Below, in pieces: positions 9,561 to 19,628 of a stretch of 64,000 nucleotides of DNA. The translations under genes and the position numbers were made by a program. The stretch comes from Jannaschia maritima (GTDB lineage: Bacteria > Pseudomonadota > Alphaproteobacteria > Rhodobacterales > Rhodobacteraceae): contig NZ_JARGZA010000009.1 in assembly GCF_030973515.1 (NCBI RefSeq), positions 1 to 64,000 of the forward strand, read 5' to 3'. How positions within the stretch are numbered: the stretch's first letter is position 1; each line of letters starts with the position of its first letter. The notes under the pieces are model-generated. The model was not told the origin of the DNA, searched no databases, and was given only the letters and a program-made list of their open reading frames with translations.

Positions 9561-9887
9561 CGCTATCCCCGCCGGGTCACCACCGACAGGCCCGCGCCCA
9601 TGCCCCGCACGCTCATCACCTCCGCGATCCCCTACATCAACGGGATCAAGCATCTGGGGAACCTGATCGGCAGCCAGCTTCCCGCCGACCTCTACGCCCG
9701 CTACCGCCGCGCGCGGGGGGACGAGGTGCTGTTCCTGTGCGCGACCGACGAACACGGCACCCCAGCCGAGCTGGCCGCCGCCAAGGCGGGCGAGCCGGTG
9801 GCCGACTATTGCGCGCGCATGTGGGCCGTCCAGAAGGACCTCGTGGACGGCTCACGCGCGTCCTTCGATCATTTCGGGCGCTCCTCC
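9561..9887 (+). repeat. Partial duplication, copy 1 (metG 5' end and upstream)
   Basis: About 327 bp nearly identical (about 95%) to 11749-12075, in the same orientation and offset by exactly 2188 bp. It covers 39 bp of upstream sequence plus the first 288 bp of metG. Most mismatches cluster in the last 50 bp, after which similarity ends abruptly. The two copies bracket the three-gene minus-strand islet. Confidence 0.9.
9600..9887 (+). pseudogene. Truncated 5' fragment of metG
   Basis: It codes the first ~96 residues of methionyl-tRNA synthetase ([20 protein letters not shown] ... FDHFGRSSS), including the HLGN nucleotide-binding signature. It then runs into unrelated sequence and stops at 10016 after about 43 residues of junk. 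It lacks the zinc domain, the KMSKS-like loop and the anticodon-binding domain, so it cannot be a synthetase. Substitutions relative to the intact gene include Arg-for-Gln in RRARGDE and a run of changes near the breakpoint. The intact gene is at 11788. Confidence 0.88.
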
Positions 9888-9935
9888 AGCCCGGGGGCAG
9901 CGACCCCGGACAAAGCGTGCCCCGCGCGACGGACC

Positions 9936-10295
9936 CTAGTTCGGACGGCCGAAGGCCTTTGGCCATTCCAGGTCCAGAACCTGCGCGATCAGCAGCTCCC
10001 GATCCTCCGGCTCTAGGTCCTCGTCGGGATCGTTGAGCAGGCGGGATATCCGCACGACCTGCAACCGGTGGAGGGAGCCGTCCAGGAGCGATGCGATCAG
10101 GCGATCGATCACCGCCTCGTCGTGAATTCCCCGGTCGTTCAGCCGCTCCACGAGCATTCCGACCGAATGGCGGCCGGAGCCGAGGTTCAGGAAGTCCGCC
10201 TCCGGATGGTCGGCGAACCGTTCGGTCAACTGCCGCCGCGCCTCCGCCTCCCGCCGCGCGGCGCCACGTTCCATCTGAGCAAGGGTCAGCTTCAT
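9936..10295 (-). CDS. Unknown 119-residue protein, third gene of the metG islet
   Basis: A soluble, mostly helical, charged protein ([20 protein letters not shown] at the start; [20 protein letters not shown] near the end). No signal peptide or membrane segment and no family that I recognise. The start at ATG 10295 overlaps the stop of the preceding gene (ATGA), so it is translationally coupled to it. Being last in an operon behind an effector-like gene fits an immunity or adaptor protein, but this is inference from position only. It ends just short of the metG fragment. Confidence 0.55.
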   Translation of the reverse strand: MKLTLAQMERGAARREAEARRQLTERFADHPEADFLNLGSGRHSVGMLVERLNDRGIHDEAVIDRLIASLLDGSLHRLQVVRISRLLNDPDEDLEPEDRELLIAQVLDLEWPKAFGRPN

Positions 10296-11080
10296 GCCTC
10301 CGGCTCCCGGAAGGTGTTCGACCACAGTCGGTCGTATCGGAACGCCGCACGGTCCGCGACGTAGCCGGTCAGCCATTCCGAAGTGACCCGAGCATCGGCA
10401 TAGCGCATGACTGTGTCCTCGAGGATCGCGACGTCGCCCCCCTCGGCGATGAACCGCTCCGTTTCCTGGCGCAGAATATGGACCCGGCGCATCCAGTTGA
10501 GCCCGATAAGGTGTTGGGAGACGATGGCCCCTGGGATGACGTTGATGTGGAACTTCGTTTTCTGAAACGTATCGAAGAAGCTGTCCGGACCTTCGGCGAA
10601 GGCCTCCTTGGCGGCGCTGTAGCTAGAATCTTTTAGGCGAGCTTCGACTGACTCGGCAAAGGCTCGAACAATGGGAAATGTGGAAGCGTCGAGGCTTTCG
10701 ACGGCGCTGTGATCGTGCAGGACCCAAGCGATCGACTTGTGCCAAAGATTTCGATGAGGGAAGGAATGCATGGTGGCGACGGTTCCGTTCTCAAGCCAGA
10801 ACAGAAAGCGTCGTCGGTCAGCGGGAAGCAGAGCCTCCATATCGGTTCGCAACAGAAGTCCCGCAATTTCATGATAGCGCCGGTACCATCCGATTGAATC
10901 TTCATCCCAGACGGCTTCATCGACGGCGAATGTCAACTCAGCACAAAAGGACTGCAACGTATCGAACCGATCCAGCGTAAGTTCGGCATACTGCAATAGC
11001 GGAATGTAGCCGTCCAGAGACATCATGATCACCATCTCGCCGAGTGCGGTCCGCGAGTACTGCTTGATAAGGGGCGTCAT
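10292..11080 (-). CDS. Unknown 262-residue protein, second gene of the metG islet
   Basis: A soluble protein with many aromatic and helical segments ([56 protein letters not shown]). I do not recognise a family and see no catalytic signature. The chosen start, ATG 11080, shares its A with the upstream stop (TGATG), giving tight coupling to the preceding gene. Its base composition is visibly lower in GC than the chromosome around it (for example 10621-10700 is near 47%), which suggests recent acquisition. By position it could be the immunity partner of the upstream protein, but no sequence evidence proves that. Confidence 0.55.
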   Translation of the reverse strand: MTPLIKQYSRTALGEMVIMMSLDGYIPLLQYAELTLDRFDTLQSFCAELTFAVDEAVWDEDSIGWYRRYHEIAGLLLRTDMEALLPADRRRFLFWLENGTVATMHSFPHRNLWHKSIAWVLHDHSAVESLDASTFPIVRAFAESVEARLKDSSYSAAKEAFAEGPDSFFDTFQKTKFHINVIPGAIVSQHLIGLNWMRRVHILRQETERFIAEGGDVAILEDTVMRYADARVTSEWLTGYVADRAAFRYDRLWSNTFREPEA

Positions 11081-11676
11081 CAGAATGGGATCAAATTGCG
11101 GGGCGGATAAACCCGGGCAAGTTGCCAAAGCAGGTATGCGGCCCCTGCGATCGTGATGCCGGCTGCCGCTTCATCGGCGTAATCTGCCGCGTCGAAATTG
11201 CTTCCGTTCCCCGGCTGATAGTCGCCCTCCGGCTGGGGGCGGCCATGCTCCGTTTCCCAATCTTCGACGGTCGGTATCGGCCGGACCATGTTCCTCAATG
11301 CCCGTTCCGGGATCAGCGCATGCTCCGGGGCATTCGGACCGCGGCAGTGATCATCATAGACCTCCATCGCCTCTTCCATAGCTTGTTGGCGCCCTTCAAT
11401 CTGCTCTATATGCGTCGGGCGACCCGATTGCACCGCGTCCGGTCCCATCATCCGGTCGAACCTCGCATCCAGCCCGCTGCCACCCCCATCCTGTGCCTGC
11501 ATGAACGTCGACAGGCACTCACAGATGTTCTGGCGGCAATGGCGCAACGAACGGGCCAGAGCGCTGCTGCGCACTGCGTCCGGCGTTCGCCGCGTCTGCC
11601 TGATGTAGTCGATTCCGCGCAATGCCGCCGCCCCCGCAAGTCGCGCCCGAAGGTAGGGCCAGGCTGCCCTCCTCAT
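11080..11676 (-). CDS. Possible polymorphic-effector/toxin-type protein, first gene of the metG islet
   Basis: 198-residue protein. Blocks are: a basic N-terminus; a Cys cluster (CRQNICECL); a middle region with [19 protein letters not shown] and [10 protein letters not shown]; then [19 protein letters not shown]; and a single hydrophobic segment near the C-terminus ([19 protein letters not shown]) ending in RNLIPF. The IEQ-GRQQ/Cys/RPxPT-EW pattern with a terminal PPRNL(I/V)P tail recalls, in my judgement, C-terminal regions of Rhs/T6SS-associated effectors. That is a weak family hint, not proof. The start (ATG 11676) is the most upstream sensible one; a shorter protein from an internal Met is possible. 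It leads a three-gene coupled operon. Confidence 0.45.
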   Translation of the reverse strand: MRRAAWPYLRARLAGAAALRGIDYIRQTRRTPDAVRSSALARSLRHCRQNICECLSTFMQAQDGGGSGLDARFDRMMGPDAVQSGRPTHIEQIEGRQQAMEEAMEVYDDHCRGPNAPEHALIPERALRNMVRPIPTVEDWETEHGRPQPEGDYQPGNGSNFDAADYADEAAAGITIAGAAYLLWQLARVYPPRNLIPF

Positions 11677-11748
11677 CAAGGCACGATGCGCCGCGCCCGA
11701 CACCCGGGCCGGAACGCGCCGTCGGACCTTCCCCCGCACCGCCGCACT

Positions 11749-12075
11749 CGCTATCCCCCCAGGGCCACCACCGACAGGCCCGCGCCCATGCCCCGCACGC
11801 TCATCACCTCCGCGATCCCCTACATCAACGGGATCAAGCATCTGGGGAACCTGATCGGCAGCCAGCTTCCCGCGGACCTCTACGCCCGCTACCGCCGCGC
11901 GCAGGGGGACGAGGTGCTGTTCCTGTGCGCGACCGACGAGCACGGCACCCCCGCCGAGCTGGCCGCCGCCAAGGCGGGGGAGCCGGTGGCCGACTATTGC
12001 GCGCGCATGTGGGCCGTCCAGAAGGACCTGGCCGACGGCTTCCGCCTGTCCTTCGACCATTTCGGGCGGTCCTCC
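11749..12075 (+). repeat. Partial duplication, copy 2 (start of intact metG)
   Basis: Counterpart of 9561-9887. It contains the last 39 bp before the metG start and the first 288 bp of the gene. Identity begins at CGCTATCCCC in both copies. Confidence 0.9.
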
Positions 12076-13506
12076 TCGCCTCAGAACCACGCCCTGACGC
12101 AGCACTTCGCCGGCCGCCTGGACGCCAACGGCTACATCGAGGAACGCACGGAGCGTCAGGTCTATTCCCGTGCCGACGGCCGCTTCCTGCCCGACCGCTA
12201 CGTCGAAGGGACCTGCCCCAATTGCGGGTACGACCGCGCCCGCGGCGACCAGTGCGAGAACTGCACCAAGCAGCTGGACCCCACGGACCTGATCGACCCC
12301 CGCTCCGCCATCTCGGGCAGCACGGACCTCCAGGTGCGCGACACCAAGCACCTCCACCTGCTCCAGTCGAAGCTGCGCGGCGAGCTGGGCGACTGGATCG
12401 ACGCGCAGGATCAATGGCCCGTGCTGACCACGTCGATCGCGAAGAAGTGGCTTCACGACGGCGACGGGTTGCAGGACCGGGGCATCACCCGCGACCTCGA
12501 TTGGGGCATCCCCGTGCGTCGCGGCCCCGACCCTTGGCCGGGGATGGAGGGCAAGGTCTTCTACGTCTGGTTCGACGCGCCGATCGAGTACATCGCCTGC
12601 GCCGGCGAATGGGCGGAGGCCAACGGCTTGGGCGAGGCCAACTGGCGCCGCTGGTGGCGCACGGACGAGGGCGCGGACGACGTCCGCTACGTGCAGTTCA
12701 TGGGCAAGGACAACGTGCCGTTCCACACGCTGTCGTTTCCGGCCACCTTGATCGGGTCGGGCGAGCCGTGGAAGCGCGTCGACTACCTCAAGTCGTTCAA
12801 CTACCTCAACTACGACGGGGGCCAGTTCTCGACGTCGCAGGGCCGCGGCGTCTTCATGGACCAGGCCCTGTCGATCCTGCCCGCCGATTATTGGCGCTGG
12901 TGGCTGCTGTCGCACTGCCCCGAATCCGGCGATGCGGAGTTCACGTGGGACGGGTTCCAGGCCGGCGTGAACAAGGACCTGGCCGACGTGCTGGGCAACT
13001 TCGTGTCGCGCGTCACGAAGTTCTGCCGCGCCAAGTTCGGCGAGTCCGTGCCGGAGGGCGGCGAATGGGGCGATGCCGAACGCGCCCTGGTCGATCGCCT
13101 GCAGGGGGCCACCGCGGCTTACGTCCGCCACATGGACGCGATCGAGATCCGCAAGGCGGCGGCCGAGCTTCGCGCCATCTGGGTCGCGGGCAACGAGTAC
13201 CTGCAGGCCGCCGCCCCCTGGACGACGTTCAAGACCGACCCGCAGGCGGCGGCCATGCAGATCCGCCTGGCCCTGAACCTCGTGCCCTTCTACGCGGCGC
13301 TGTCCGCGCCGTTCGTCCCCGACGCGGCGCGCGCCATGGCGGGCGCGATGCGCCTGGACGCGACCCCCTGGCCCGACGACGTGGCGGGCGCGTTGACCGC
13401 CCTGCCCCCCGGCCACGCCTTCGACGTCCCCGACGTGCTGTTCGCCAAGATCACGGATGACCAGCGCGCCGAATGGCAGGACCGGTTTGCCGGCACTCGC
13501 AGCTGA
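11788..13506 (+). CDS. metG: Methionyl-tRNA synthetase
   Basis: 572-residue class I synthetase charging tRNA-Met. Present are the HIGH-type signature in INGIKHLGN, the zinc-binding knuckle with four cysteines ([17 protein letters not shown]), the tRNA-acceptor region, and the KMSKS-equivalent loop FSTSQGRG followed by the anticodon-binding helical domain. The C-terminal EMAP-II-like tRNA-binding domain is absent, which is normal for this size class. It is the only complete copy here, so it must be functional. Its first 288 bp and 39 bp upstream are duplicated at 9561. Confidence 0.96.
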   Translation: MPRTLITSAIPYINGIKHLGNLIGSQLPADLYARYRRAQGDEVLFLCATDEHGTPAELAAAKAGEPVADYCARMWAVQKDLADGFRLSFDHFGRSSSPQNHALTQHFAGRLDANGYIEERTERQVYSRADGRFLPDRYVEGTCPNCGYDRARGDQCENCTKQLDPTDLIDPRSAISGSTDLQVRDTKHLHLLQSKLRGELGDWIDAQDQWPVLTTSIAKKWLHDGDGLQDRGITRDLDWGIPVRRGPDPWPGMEGKVFYVWFDAPIEYIACAGEWAEANGLGEANWRRWWRTDEGADDVRYVQFMGKDNVPFHTLSFPATLIGSGEPWKRVDYLKSFNYLNYDGGQFSTSQGRGVFMDQALSILPADYWRWWLLSHCPESGDAEFTWDGFQAGVNKDLADVLGNFVSRVTKFCRAKFGESVPEGGEWGDAERALVDRLQGATAAYVRHMDAIEIRKAAAELRAIWVAGNEYLQAAAPWTTFKTDPQAAAMQIRLALNLVPFYAALSAPFVPDAARAMAGAMRLDATPWPDDVAGALTALPPGHAFDVPDVLFAKITDDQRAEWQDRFAGTRS

Positions 13507-13517
13507 CACCATCCGGA

Positions 13518-13552
13518 CCGGGCCCGGCGACGTCCATCGTCGCAGGGCCCGG
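13518..13552. terminator. Hairpin between convergent metG and lrp-type gene
   Basis: A long imperfect stem (CCGGGCCC ... GGGCCCGG with an inner CGACG / CGTCG helix) sits in the convergent gap just after metG. It has no T-tract, so bidirectional termination is only plausible. Confidence 0.35.
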
Positions 13553-13602
13553 CCACAGGCCCTGCCCGCCTCCGACCCGACCCACCGCATCGCGCGTCCC
13601 CG

Positions 13603-14058
13603 TCACAACGGCCCAGGCAGCCGCCGTTCCGACAGCATGACGTTCGCCTCCACCTCGCCCATGCCGGGCAGGGCGAGGATCCGGCGTCGGAACACCCGCT
13701 CGAAATCCGCGATGTCGCGCGCCACCACCCGCAGGCGATAGTCATAGCGCCCTAGCACGTGATCCACGCGCCGCACCTCCGGGATGGCGGAAACCGCACG
13801 CTCGAAGTCCTCCAGGCTGACCCGCGCCTTCGCGGCCAGCTTCACGCCCAGGAAGACCGTGACACCGAAGCCCAGCGCTTCCAGGTCCAACGCAAGCTCC
13901 CGCCCCGCGAGGATGCCGGCCTTGCGCAGCCGGTCCAGCCGCCGCCACGTCGCGGCCTGGCTCAACCCCACGGCCCGGCCCACCGCCGCCGTCGACAGCG
14001 CCGCGTTCGCCCGCACCACCCGCAGGATCGCCAGGTCCGTGTCGTCGGGATCAGGCAC
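13603..14058 (-). CDS. Lrp/AsnC family transcriptional regulator
   Basis: 151-residue regulator: N-terminal helix-turn-helix (LSTAAVGRAVGLSQAATWRR, about residues 20-45) and a C-terminal RAM/AsnC effector and oligomer domain (about 65-145, with GRYDYRLRVVARDIADFERV). The GTG start at 14058 follows no strong ribosome site but fits the family N-terminus; a longer frame upstream is Pro/Arg-rich and unlikely. Lrp-type proteins assemble as octamers and respond to amino acids. It is adjacent to a second family member on the same strand; the two probably descend from different subgroups, since only the domain plan is shared. Confidence 0.88.
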   Translation of the reverse strand: MPDPDDTDLAILRVVRANAALSTAAVGRAVGLSQAATWRRLDRLRKAGILAGRELALDLEALGFGVTVFLGVKLAAKARVSLEDFERAVSAIPEVRRVDHVLGRYDYRLRVVARDIADFERVFRRRILALPGMGEVEANVMLSERRLPGPL

Positions 14059-14280
14059 GCGGCAGCGCCTCTGGCCCAAGGGCCGCGGCCCCGTGCGACG
14101 TCGACGGGGCGGCGGTCGAGGCCGAACGTGAGACACGGCCGCGCCCGCGCGTGCGGCTGGCGCGGGGAATGGGAAATGCAGGGGGGGTCCCGCATGGATC
14201 GGCCGATCCGGGGGACCGATCCGAAGCCCGGAGCGACCGCGCATCGCGCGCCTCCGACGCCGGGGGGCGGTTCCGCGTAT

Positions 14281-14317
14281 GCACGGGGGGTGTACGGGGG
14301 GTGTACGGGGGGTGCAT
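14281..14317 (+). repeat. Three-copy 11-bp G-tract repeat array (site A)
   Basis: Three consecutive 11-bp units, GCACGGGGGGT then GTACGGGGGGT twice, end in GCAT. The same array in opposite orientation is at 23870-23908. It sits in the 278-bp gap between the two lrp-type genes; the rest of that gap shows nothing recognisable. Confidence 0.85.
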
Positions 14318-14336
14318 CCCCCCCCCTATGCGCGTC

Positions 14337-14792
14337 TCAAACCGGCAGAACGGCATCTGTCTTCACCCGCGCGACCTGCATCAGCGCCTCGATGTCCGCG
14401 ATGTGCGGCAGCGTCAGGATGCGATCGCGATAGAGGGTCTGCCAATGTCCCAGATCACGAGCGACCACCGCCAGGCGCACGTCGACCCGCCCCAGGAAGG
14501 TCTGCATCTCAACGACTTCCGGGATGCCCTCCGCCGCCGCGAGGAACCGGTCCAGGGCGCGGGGGGAGGACTTCTCCAACGTGAACCGAAGGGACACCTC
14601 CACCGCGTAGCCCAGCGCCTTCCAGTCGATCACCCCGTGAACCCCGCGCAGGACGCCCGCTTCGCGCAGCCGGTCGATCCGCCGCGTGGCGACCGACTGG
14701 TGGATGCCGATTTCCGCAGCCAGTTCCGTCACATGCAGGTCCGGGTCCGCCTGCCACCGCCGCAGCAATCGCCTGTCCAGATCGTCGAGCAT
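14337..14792 (-). CDS. Lrp/AsnC family transcriptional regulator, divergent from ilvC
   Basis: 151-residue regulator with helix-turn-helix (VTELAAEIGIHQSVATRRI, about residues 20-40) and RAM domain (LGRVDVRLAVVARDLGHWQT, up to the LTLPHIADIEALMQ end). It starts at ATG 14792, back-to-back with ilvC; the 128-bp gap between them must hold both promoters. Lrp-type regulators often control a divergent amino acid gene, so ilvC (branched-chain synthesis) is a natural target, but this is inference. Downstream of it lies the 11-bp repeat array. Confidence 0.9.
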   Translation of the reverse strand: MLDDLDRRLLRRWQADPDLHVTELAAEIGIHQSVATRRIDRLREAGVLRGVHGVIDWKALGYAVEVSLRFTLEKSSPRALDRFLAAAEGIPEVVEMQTFLGRVDVRLAVVARDLGHWQTLYRDRILTLPHIADIEALMQVARVKTDAVLPV

Positions 14793-14794
14793 GA

Positions 14795-15943
<1,149 letters not shown>

Positions 15944-15975
15944 TTAAAGGTCGATACTTATTCTATCGGCTGCCG

Positions 15976-16012
15976 AAGGGCCGTCCCAGCAACGTGCCGG
16001 GACAGCCCTTCC
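15976..16012. terminator. Bidirectional terminator between ilvC and a small membrane gene
   Basis: A 12-bp stem (AAGGGCCGTCCC / GGGACAGCCCTT, one mismatch) with an 11-base loop has A's on the left and T's on the right, so it can act on both strands. It lies 33 bp after ilvC and 13 bp after the minus-strand 48-residue gene. Confidence 0.7.
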
Positions 16013-16024
16013 GTTCGGTAACGG

Positions 16025-16171
16025 TCAGCTCGTGGCGGATTCCGTGGAACGGTTCTCCGTCTGGTTGAAGCGGGCACCGCTGGCGCGATGGCGCTTCTCC
16101 TGCTTGAACAGGCCGAAGACGACGATGGCCAGGAGCAGGCCCAGCGCTATGACGGCGAGGATGATATCCAT
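16025..16171 (-). CDS. 48-residue single-helix membrane protein
   Basis: It reads MDIILAVIALGLLLAIVVF, then GLFKQEKRHRASG and a polar tail ending ESATS. There is one membrane helix (residues 2-20) followed by a basic cytoplasmic or periplasmic segment. It is supported by a clean start and stop, alphaproteobacterial codon use and a terminator immediately downstream. I do not recognise the family. Such small helices often bind and tune larger membrane proteins, but no partner is indicated. Confidence 0.6.
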   Translation of the reverse strand: MDIILAVIALGLLLAIVVFGLFKQEKRHRASGARFNQTENRSTESATS

Positions 16172-16274
16172 GGTGCAACCCTTTGGCTTTGCGTGACCTA
16201 GCCGAACCGCCTAACCGGCCGGCGGTTCCGATCCCCCTTCCCCGGCGAATGTCGGCACGACGGAACACGGGTCC

Positions 16275-17207
16275 GTGACCGCCACCACCGACGCCCCCGT
16301 CGCCGCCCCCACGTCGCGCAACTATGCCAGCATCGCGGCCCTCGGACTGATCTGGGGTGGGACGTTCATGGTCGTGTCCATCGCCTTGCAGGGGTACGGG
16401 CCCGTCACGGTCGCCGCAGCGCGCACGGCGCTTGGCGCGCTTGCCCTGCTTACGCTGGCGGCCGCGCTGGGTCGGCCCCGCCCCGCCTGGTCGGGATCGC
16501 TGGCCATGTTCGTGGTCGCCATAGGTCTGACCACCGCCGCCGCGCCCTTCTTCCTCTTGTCCTGGGGGCAGCAGCACGTGCCGTCTGCCTTCGCCGGACT
16601 GACGATGGCGGTCCTGCCCCTGTTCGTCCTGCCGCTGTCGCATTGGCTGGTGCCGGGTGATCGGTTGTCCTGGCGCAAGGGCGGCGGCTTCGCATTGGGC
16701 CTGCTGGGGGCGGTCGTGCTGTTGGGTCCCGGAACGCTCGCCGCCGCCGGTGGCGACCTGGAGGCGCTGGGCCGCTTGTCCTGCATCGCGGCGACGCTCT
16801 GCTATGCGACCGGTTCGATCCTGACGCGGCGATGTCCACCCGTCGACGGCACTTGGCTGTCGGCCGGAAGCCTCGTGGTCGGTGCGATCGTGCTGGTGCC
16901 CGCGATGCTGGCGACCGAAGGCCTGCCCATCAAGGCACCTGCAGGCCCCATGGCCGCGATCGTGTTCCTGGGCCTCGTCCCCACCGCCTTCGCCGCCCTC
17001 CTGCGCGTGCAGGTCATCCGCACGGCGGGGCCGAGCTTCATGACGTTGGTGAACTATCAGGTGCCCGTCTGGGCCATGACGTTCGGTTGGCTGGTCCTTG
17101 GAGAGGCTCTGCCCGGGCGTTTCTTCTTCGCGCTCGGATTGATCCTGACGGGTCTTCTCGTGAGCCAATGGACGACGCTGAAAACCCTGTTTACCGTTCG
17201 TCGTTAG
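16275..17207 (+). CDS. EamA-family (DMT superfamily) exporter
   Basis: 310-residue inner-membrane protein with about ten helices in two EamA repeats: the first begins ASIAALGLIWGGTFMVVSIA, the second around FLGLVPTAFAALLRVQ. It has the typical internal PVWAMTFGWLVLGE motif near the last helices. Members export amino acids, metabolites or nucleosides; the substrate is not predictable. The start is GTG 16275. It is convergent with glmM. Confidence 0.85.
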   Translation: MTATTDAPVAAPTSRNYASIAALGLIWGGTFMVVSIALQGYGPVTVAAARTALGALALLTLAAALGRPRPAWSGSLAMFVVAIGLTTAAAPFFLLSWGQQHVPSAFAGLTMAVLPLFVLPLSHWLVPGDRLSWRKGGGFALGLLGAVVLLGPGTLAAAGGDLEALGRLSCIAATLCYATGSILTRRCPPVDGTWLSAGSLVVGAIVLVPAMLATEGLPIKAPAGPMAAIVFLGLVPTAFAALLRVQVIRTAGPSFMTLVNYQVPVWAMTFGWLVLGEALPGRFFFALGLILTGLLVSQWTTLKTLFTVRR

Positions 17208-17304
17208 CTCGATTGAGAGCCGGATCGAATACGCGGCGGCATCGCATGGATCATGCTCCGCCTCGCCCGGCACGTCGATCGCGCCCGCGGACCTCCACGA
17301 GACG

Positions 17305-18648
17305 TCAACCCGCCGCACCCCGCACCGCGTCCGCGACCCCGTCCACGACCTCGTTCAGAAGCACCGGATCCTCCGCCTCCGCCATGACGCGGATCAGGGG
17401 TTCCGTCCCGGAGGCCCGGATCAGCAACCGCCCCTGCCCGCCCAGCCGGGCCGCCGCATCGGCCATCGCGGCCTTCACCTGCGCGTCGTCGAGGGGCGCG
17501 CTGCCGGCGGCGAAGCGCACGTTCTCCAACCGCTGGGGCACGGGCTCGAAGCGGCGCATCAGATCCGCGGCGGGGCGCCCGGTCCGCACCATCTCGGCGG
17601 CGAACTGCAACCCCGCGATCAGCCCGTCGCCCGTGGTGGCGTAATCGGTCATCACGATATGACCCGACTGCTCGCCGCCCAGGTTGAACCCGCCGCCGCG
17701 CATCGCCTCGACCACGTGGCGGTCGCCGACCTTGGTGCGGTGCAGGACGATGCCATGACCCTGCAGGAACCGCTCCAGCCCCAGGTTGGACATGACGGTC
17801 GCGACCAGGGTACCACCCGACAGCCGCCCTTCGGCGGCCCAGCGGGCGGCAAACAGCGCCATGATCTGATCGCCGTCCGCGACCTGGCCATCGGCATCGA
17901 GCAGCATGACCCGGTCCGCGTCCCCGTCGAGCGAGATGCCCAGATCCGCGCCATGCGCGACCACCGCCGCCGCCGCCGCAGCGGTGTCCGTGGACCCGCA
18001 GCGATCGTTGATGTTGCGCCCGTTGGGCGTGACGCCGATCGGGATGACCGTGGCCCCGAGCTCCGACAGAACGTCGGGCGCCGCGCGATAGGCCGCGCCG
18101 TTGGCGCAATCCACCACCACGCGCAGCCCTTCCAGCGACATGCCCGACGGGATCGTCGTCTTGACGTACTCGACGTACCGCCCGCGCCCATCGTCCACCC
18201 GGGCAGCCTGTCCGATCTCGGTGGCGTCGACCGGTTCCGCGCCGTCCCGGACCAATGCCTCGATCGCGTCCTCCGCCGCGTCGGACAGCTTGAAGCCGTC
18301 CGGGCCGAAGAACTTGATCCCGTTGTCGTCCGCCGGGTTGTGACTGGCCGAGATCATGACCCCCAGATCGGCGCGCATCGACCGCGCGAGGAGGCCGACC
18401 GCAGGGGTCGGCACGGGCCCCAGAAGCAGCACGTTCATGCCGGTCGAGGTCAAGCCGGCCGTCAGGGCCGTTTCCAGCATATAGCCCGACTGCCGCGTAT
18501 CCTTGCCGATCACCACGCGATGCGCGGCGCTGTCGCCCACCCGCCGGAAGTAGCGGCCCGCCGCGGCCCCCAGCCGCAGCGCCATGGCGGCGGTCATGTT
18601 GCCCGCGTTGGCACGACCCCGCACCCCGTCGGTCCCGAACAGCTTCAT
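17305..18648 (-). CDS. glmM: Phosphoglucosamine mutase
   Basis: 447-residue alpha-D-phosphohexomutase turning glucosamine-6-phosphate into glucosamine-1-phosphate for UDP-GlcNAc (peptidoglycan, LPS). Start [14 protein letters not shown]; catalytic phosphoserine Ser102 in [13 protein letters not shown]; metal loop DGDADRV; sugar-binding GGEQSGHI; phosphate loop [15 protein letters not shown] 18648 overlaps the folP stop (ATGA), so folB-folP-glmM form one coupled operon, an arrangement common in this group. Confidence 0.96.
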   Translation of the reverse strand: MKLFGTDGVRGRANAGNMTAAMALRLGAAAGRYFRRVGDSAAHRVVIGKDTRQSGYMLETALTAGLTSTGMNVLLLGPVPTPAVGLLARSMRADLGVMISASHNPADDNGIKFFGPDGFKLSDAAEDAIEALVRDGAEPVDATEIGQAARVDDGRGRYVEYVKTTIPSGMSLEGLRVVVDCANGAAYRAAPDVLSELGATVIPIGVTPNGRNINDRCGSTDTAAAAAAVVAHGADLGISLDGDADRVMLLDADGQVADGDQIMALFAARWAAEGRLSGGTLVATVMSNLGLERFLQGHGIVLHRTKVGDRHVVEAMRGGGFNLGGEQSGHIVMTDYATTGDGLIAGLQFAAEMVRTGRPAADLMRRFEPVPQRLENVRFAAGSAPLDDAQVKAAMADAAARLGGQGRLLIRASGTEPLIRVMAEAEDPVLLNEVVDGVADAVRGAAG

Positions 18649-19628
18649 CCCTCTGCCTCCGTCTGCCCATGCACCGCGCGCCACAGGTCCAAGCCCTGCG
18701 CGATCTGCGTCACGTCGTGGACGCGGTGCCATTGCACGCCTCCTGCCACGGCAGCCAGGGTCAAGGCCAGCGTCCCGGGCATCCGGTCGCCGGCGAGGGG
18801 CGCGCCGCCCAGCGTCCCGATCATGCCCTTGCGCGACACGCCCAGCATCAGCGGCACGCCCAGCGCGTGGAACAGGGGCAACGCCCGAAGGAGGGCGAGG
18901 TTGTGTTCCAGCGTCTTGCCGAAGCCGATGCCCGGGTCGGCCACGATGCGGTCGCGCGGAATGCCGCCCTCCTGCGCCGCGGCAATCCGGTGGGCGAGGA
19001 AGTCGAACACGTCCGGCACCACGTCATCGTAGCGGGGCGCATCCTGCATCGTCGCGGGATCGAACGGTCCGTGCATCACGAAGACCGGTGCGCCCGCATC
19101 GGCGACGACGTCGATCATGGCGGGATCGAAGGTCAGACCGCTGACGTCGTTCACGGCACCGGCCCCTGCCCGCAGTGCGGCCCGCGCGACATCGGCCTTG
19201 CGCGTGTCCACGCTGATGCGCCGCCCCGCGGCGGCGTGGATGGCGGGGAGGATGCGGGCGACCTCCTCCCCCGGTTCGACAGGGGTCGCACCGGGGCGGG
19301 TGCTTTCGCCGCCAATGTCGACGATGTCCGCACGACCCATCATGTCCAACCCACTCCGCATCGCCCGGTCTTCCGCGAACTGCCCCCCGTCGGAGAAGCT
19401 GTCGGGCGTCACGTTGAGGATGCCCATCAGCCGGGGCCGGTCATGGGACAGGCCGAGGATCGGTCCACGCGGTCGGGTCAGTCGGTCCAGCACCTCCCCC
19501 GGAAGAATGTCGGCGGCGACGACCTCGTCCCGTCCATCCCGGTCGCGGAGCCGAACGTCTCGGAACCGCGCCCAGCCCCCGGCCAAGGGCAGGCCGTCGG
19601 CGGCGGAAATGGGCTGTGGATAGATCAC
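18645..19628 (-). CDS. folP: Dihydropteroate synthase
   Basis: 327-residue folate enzyme joining p-aminobenzoate to 6-hydroxymethyl-dihydropterin diphosphate. Conserved loops are [53 protein letters not shown] and [12 protein letters not shown]; these are the pterin- and sulfonamide-binding parts. I chose GTG 19628 (MIYPQPIS) because it overlaps the folB stop as GTGA, the habit of this genome; an ATG nine codons upstream is the alternative. An N-terminal extension of about 75 residues precedes the barrel. Confidence 0.93.
   Translation of the reverse strand: MIYPQPISAADGLPLAGGWARFRDVRLRDRDGRDEVVAADILPGEVLDRLTRPRGPILGLSHDRPRLMGILNVTPDSFSDGGQFAEDRAMRSGLDMMGRADIVDIGGESTRPGATPVEPGEEVARILPAIHAAAGRRISVDTRKADVARAALRAGAGAVNDVSGLTFDPAMIDVVADAGAPVFVMHGPFDPATMQDAPRYDDVVPDVFDFLAHRIAAAQEGGIPRDRIVADPGIGFGKTLEHNLALLRALPLFHALGVPLMLGVSRKGMIGTLGGAPLAGDRMPGTLALTLAAVAGGVQWHRVHDVTQIAQGLDLWRAVHGQTEAEG

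Noticed and set aside
11677-13590. Minus-strand extension of the first islet gene across metG
   Set aside because: This part is antisense to a fully conserved metG. The islet protein is best started at 11676, after which its own composition differs from the antisense stretch.
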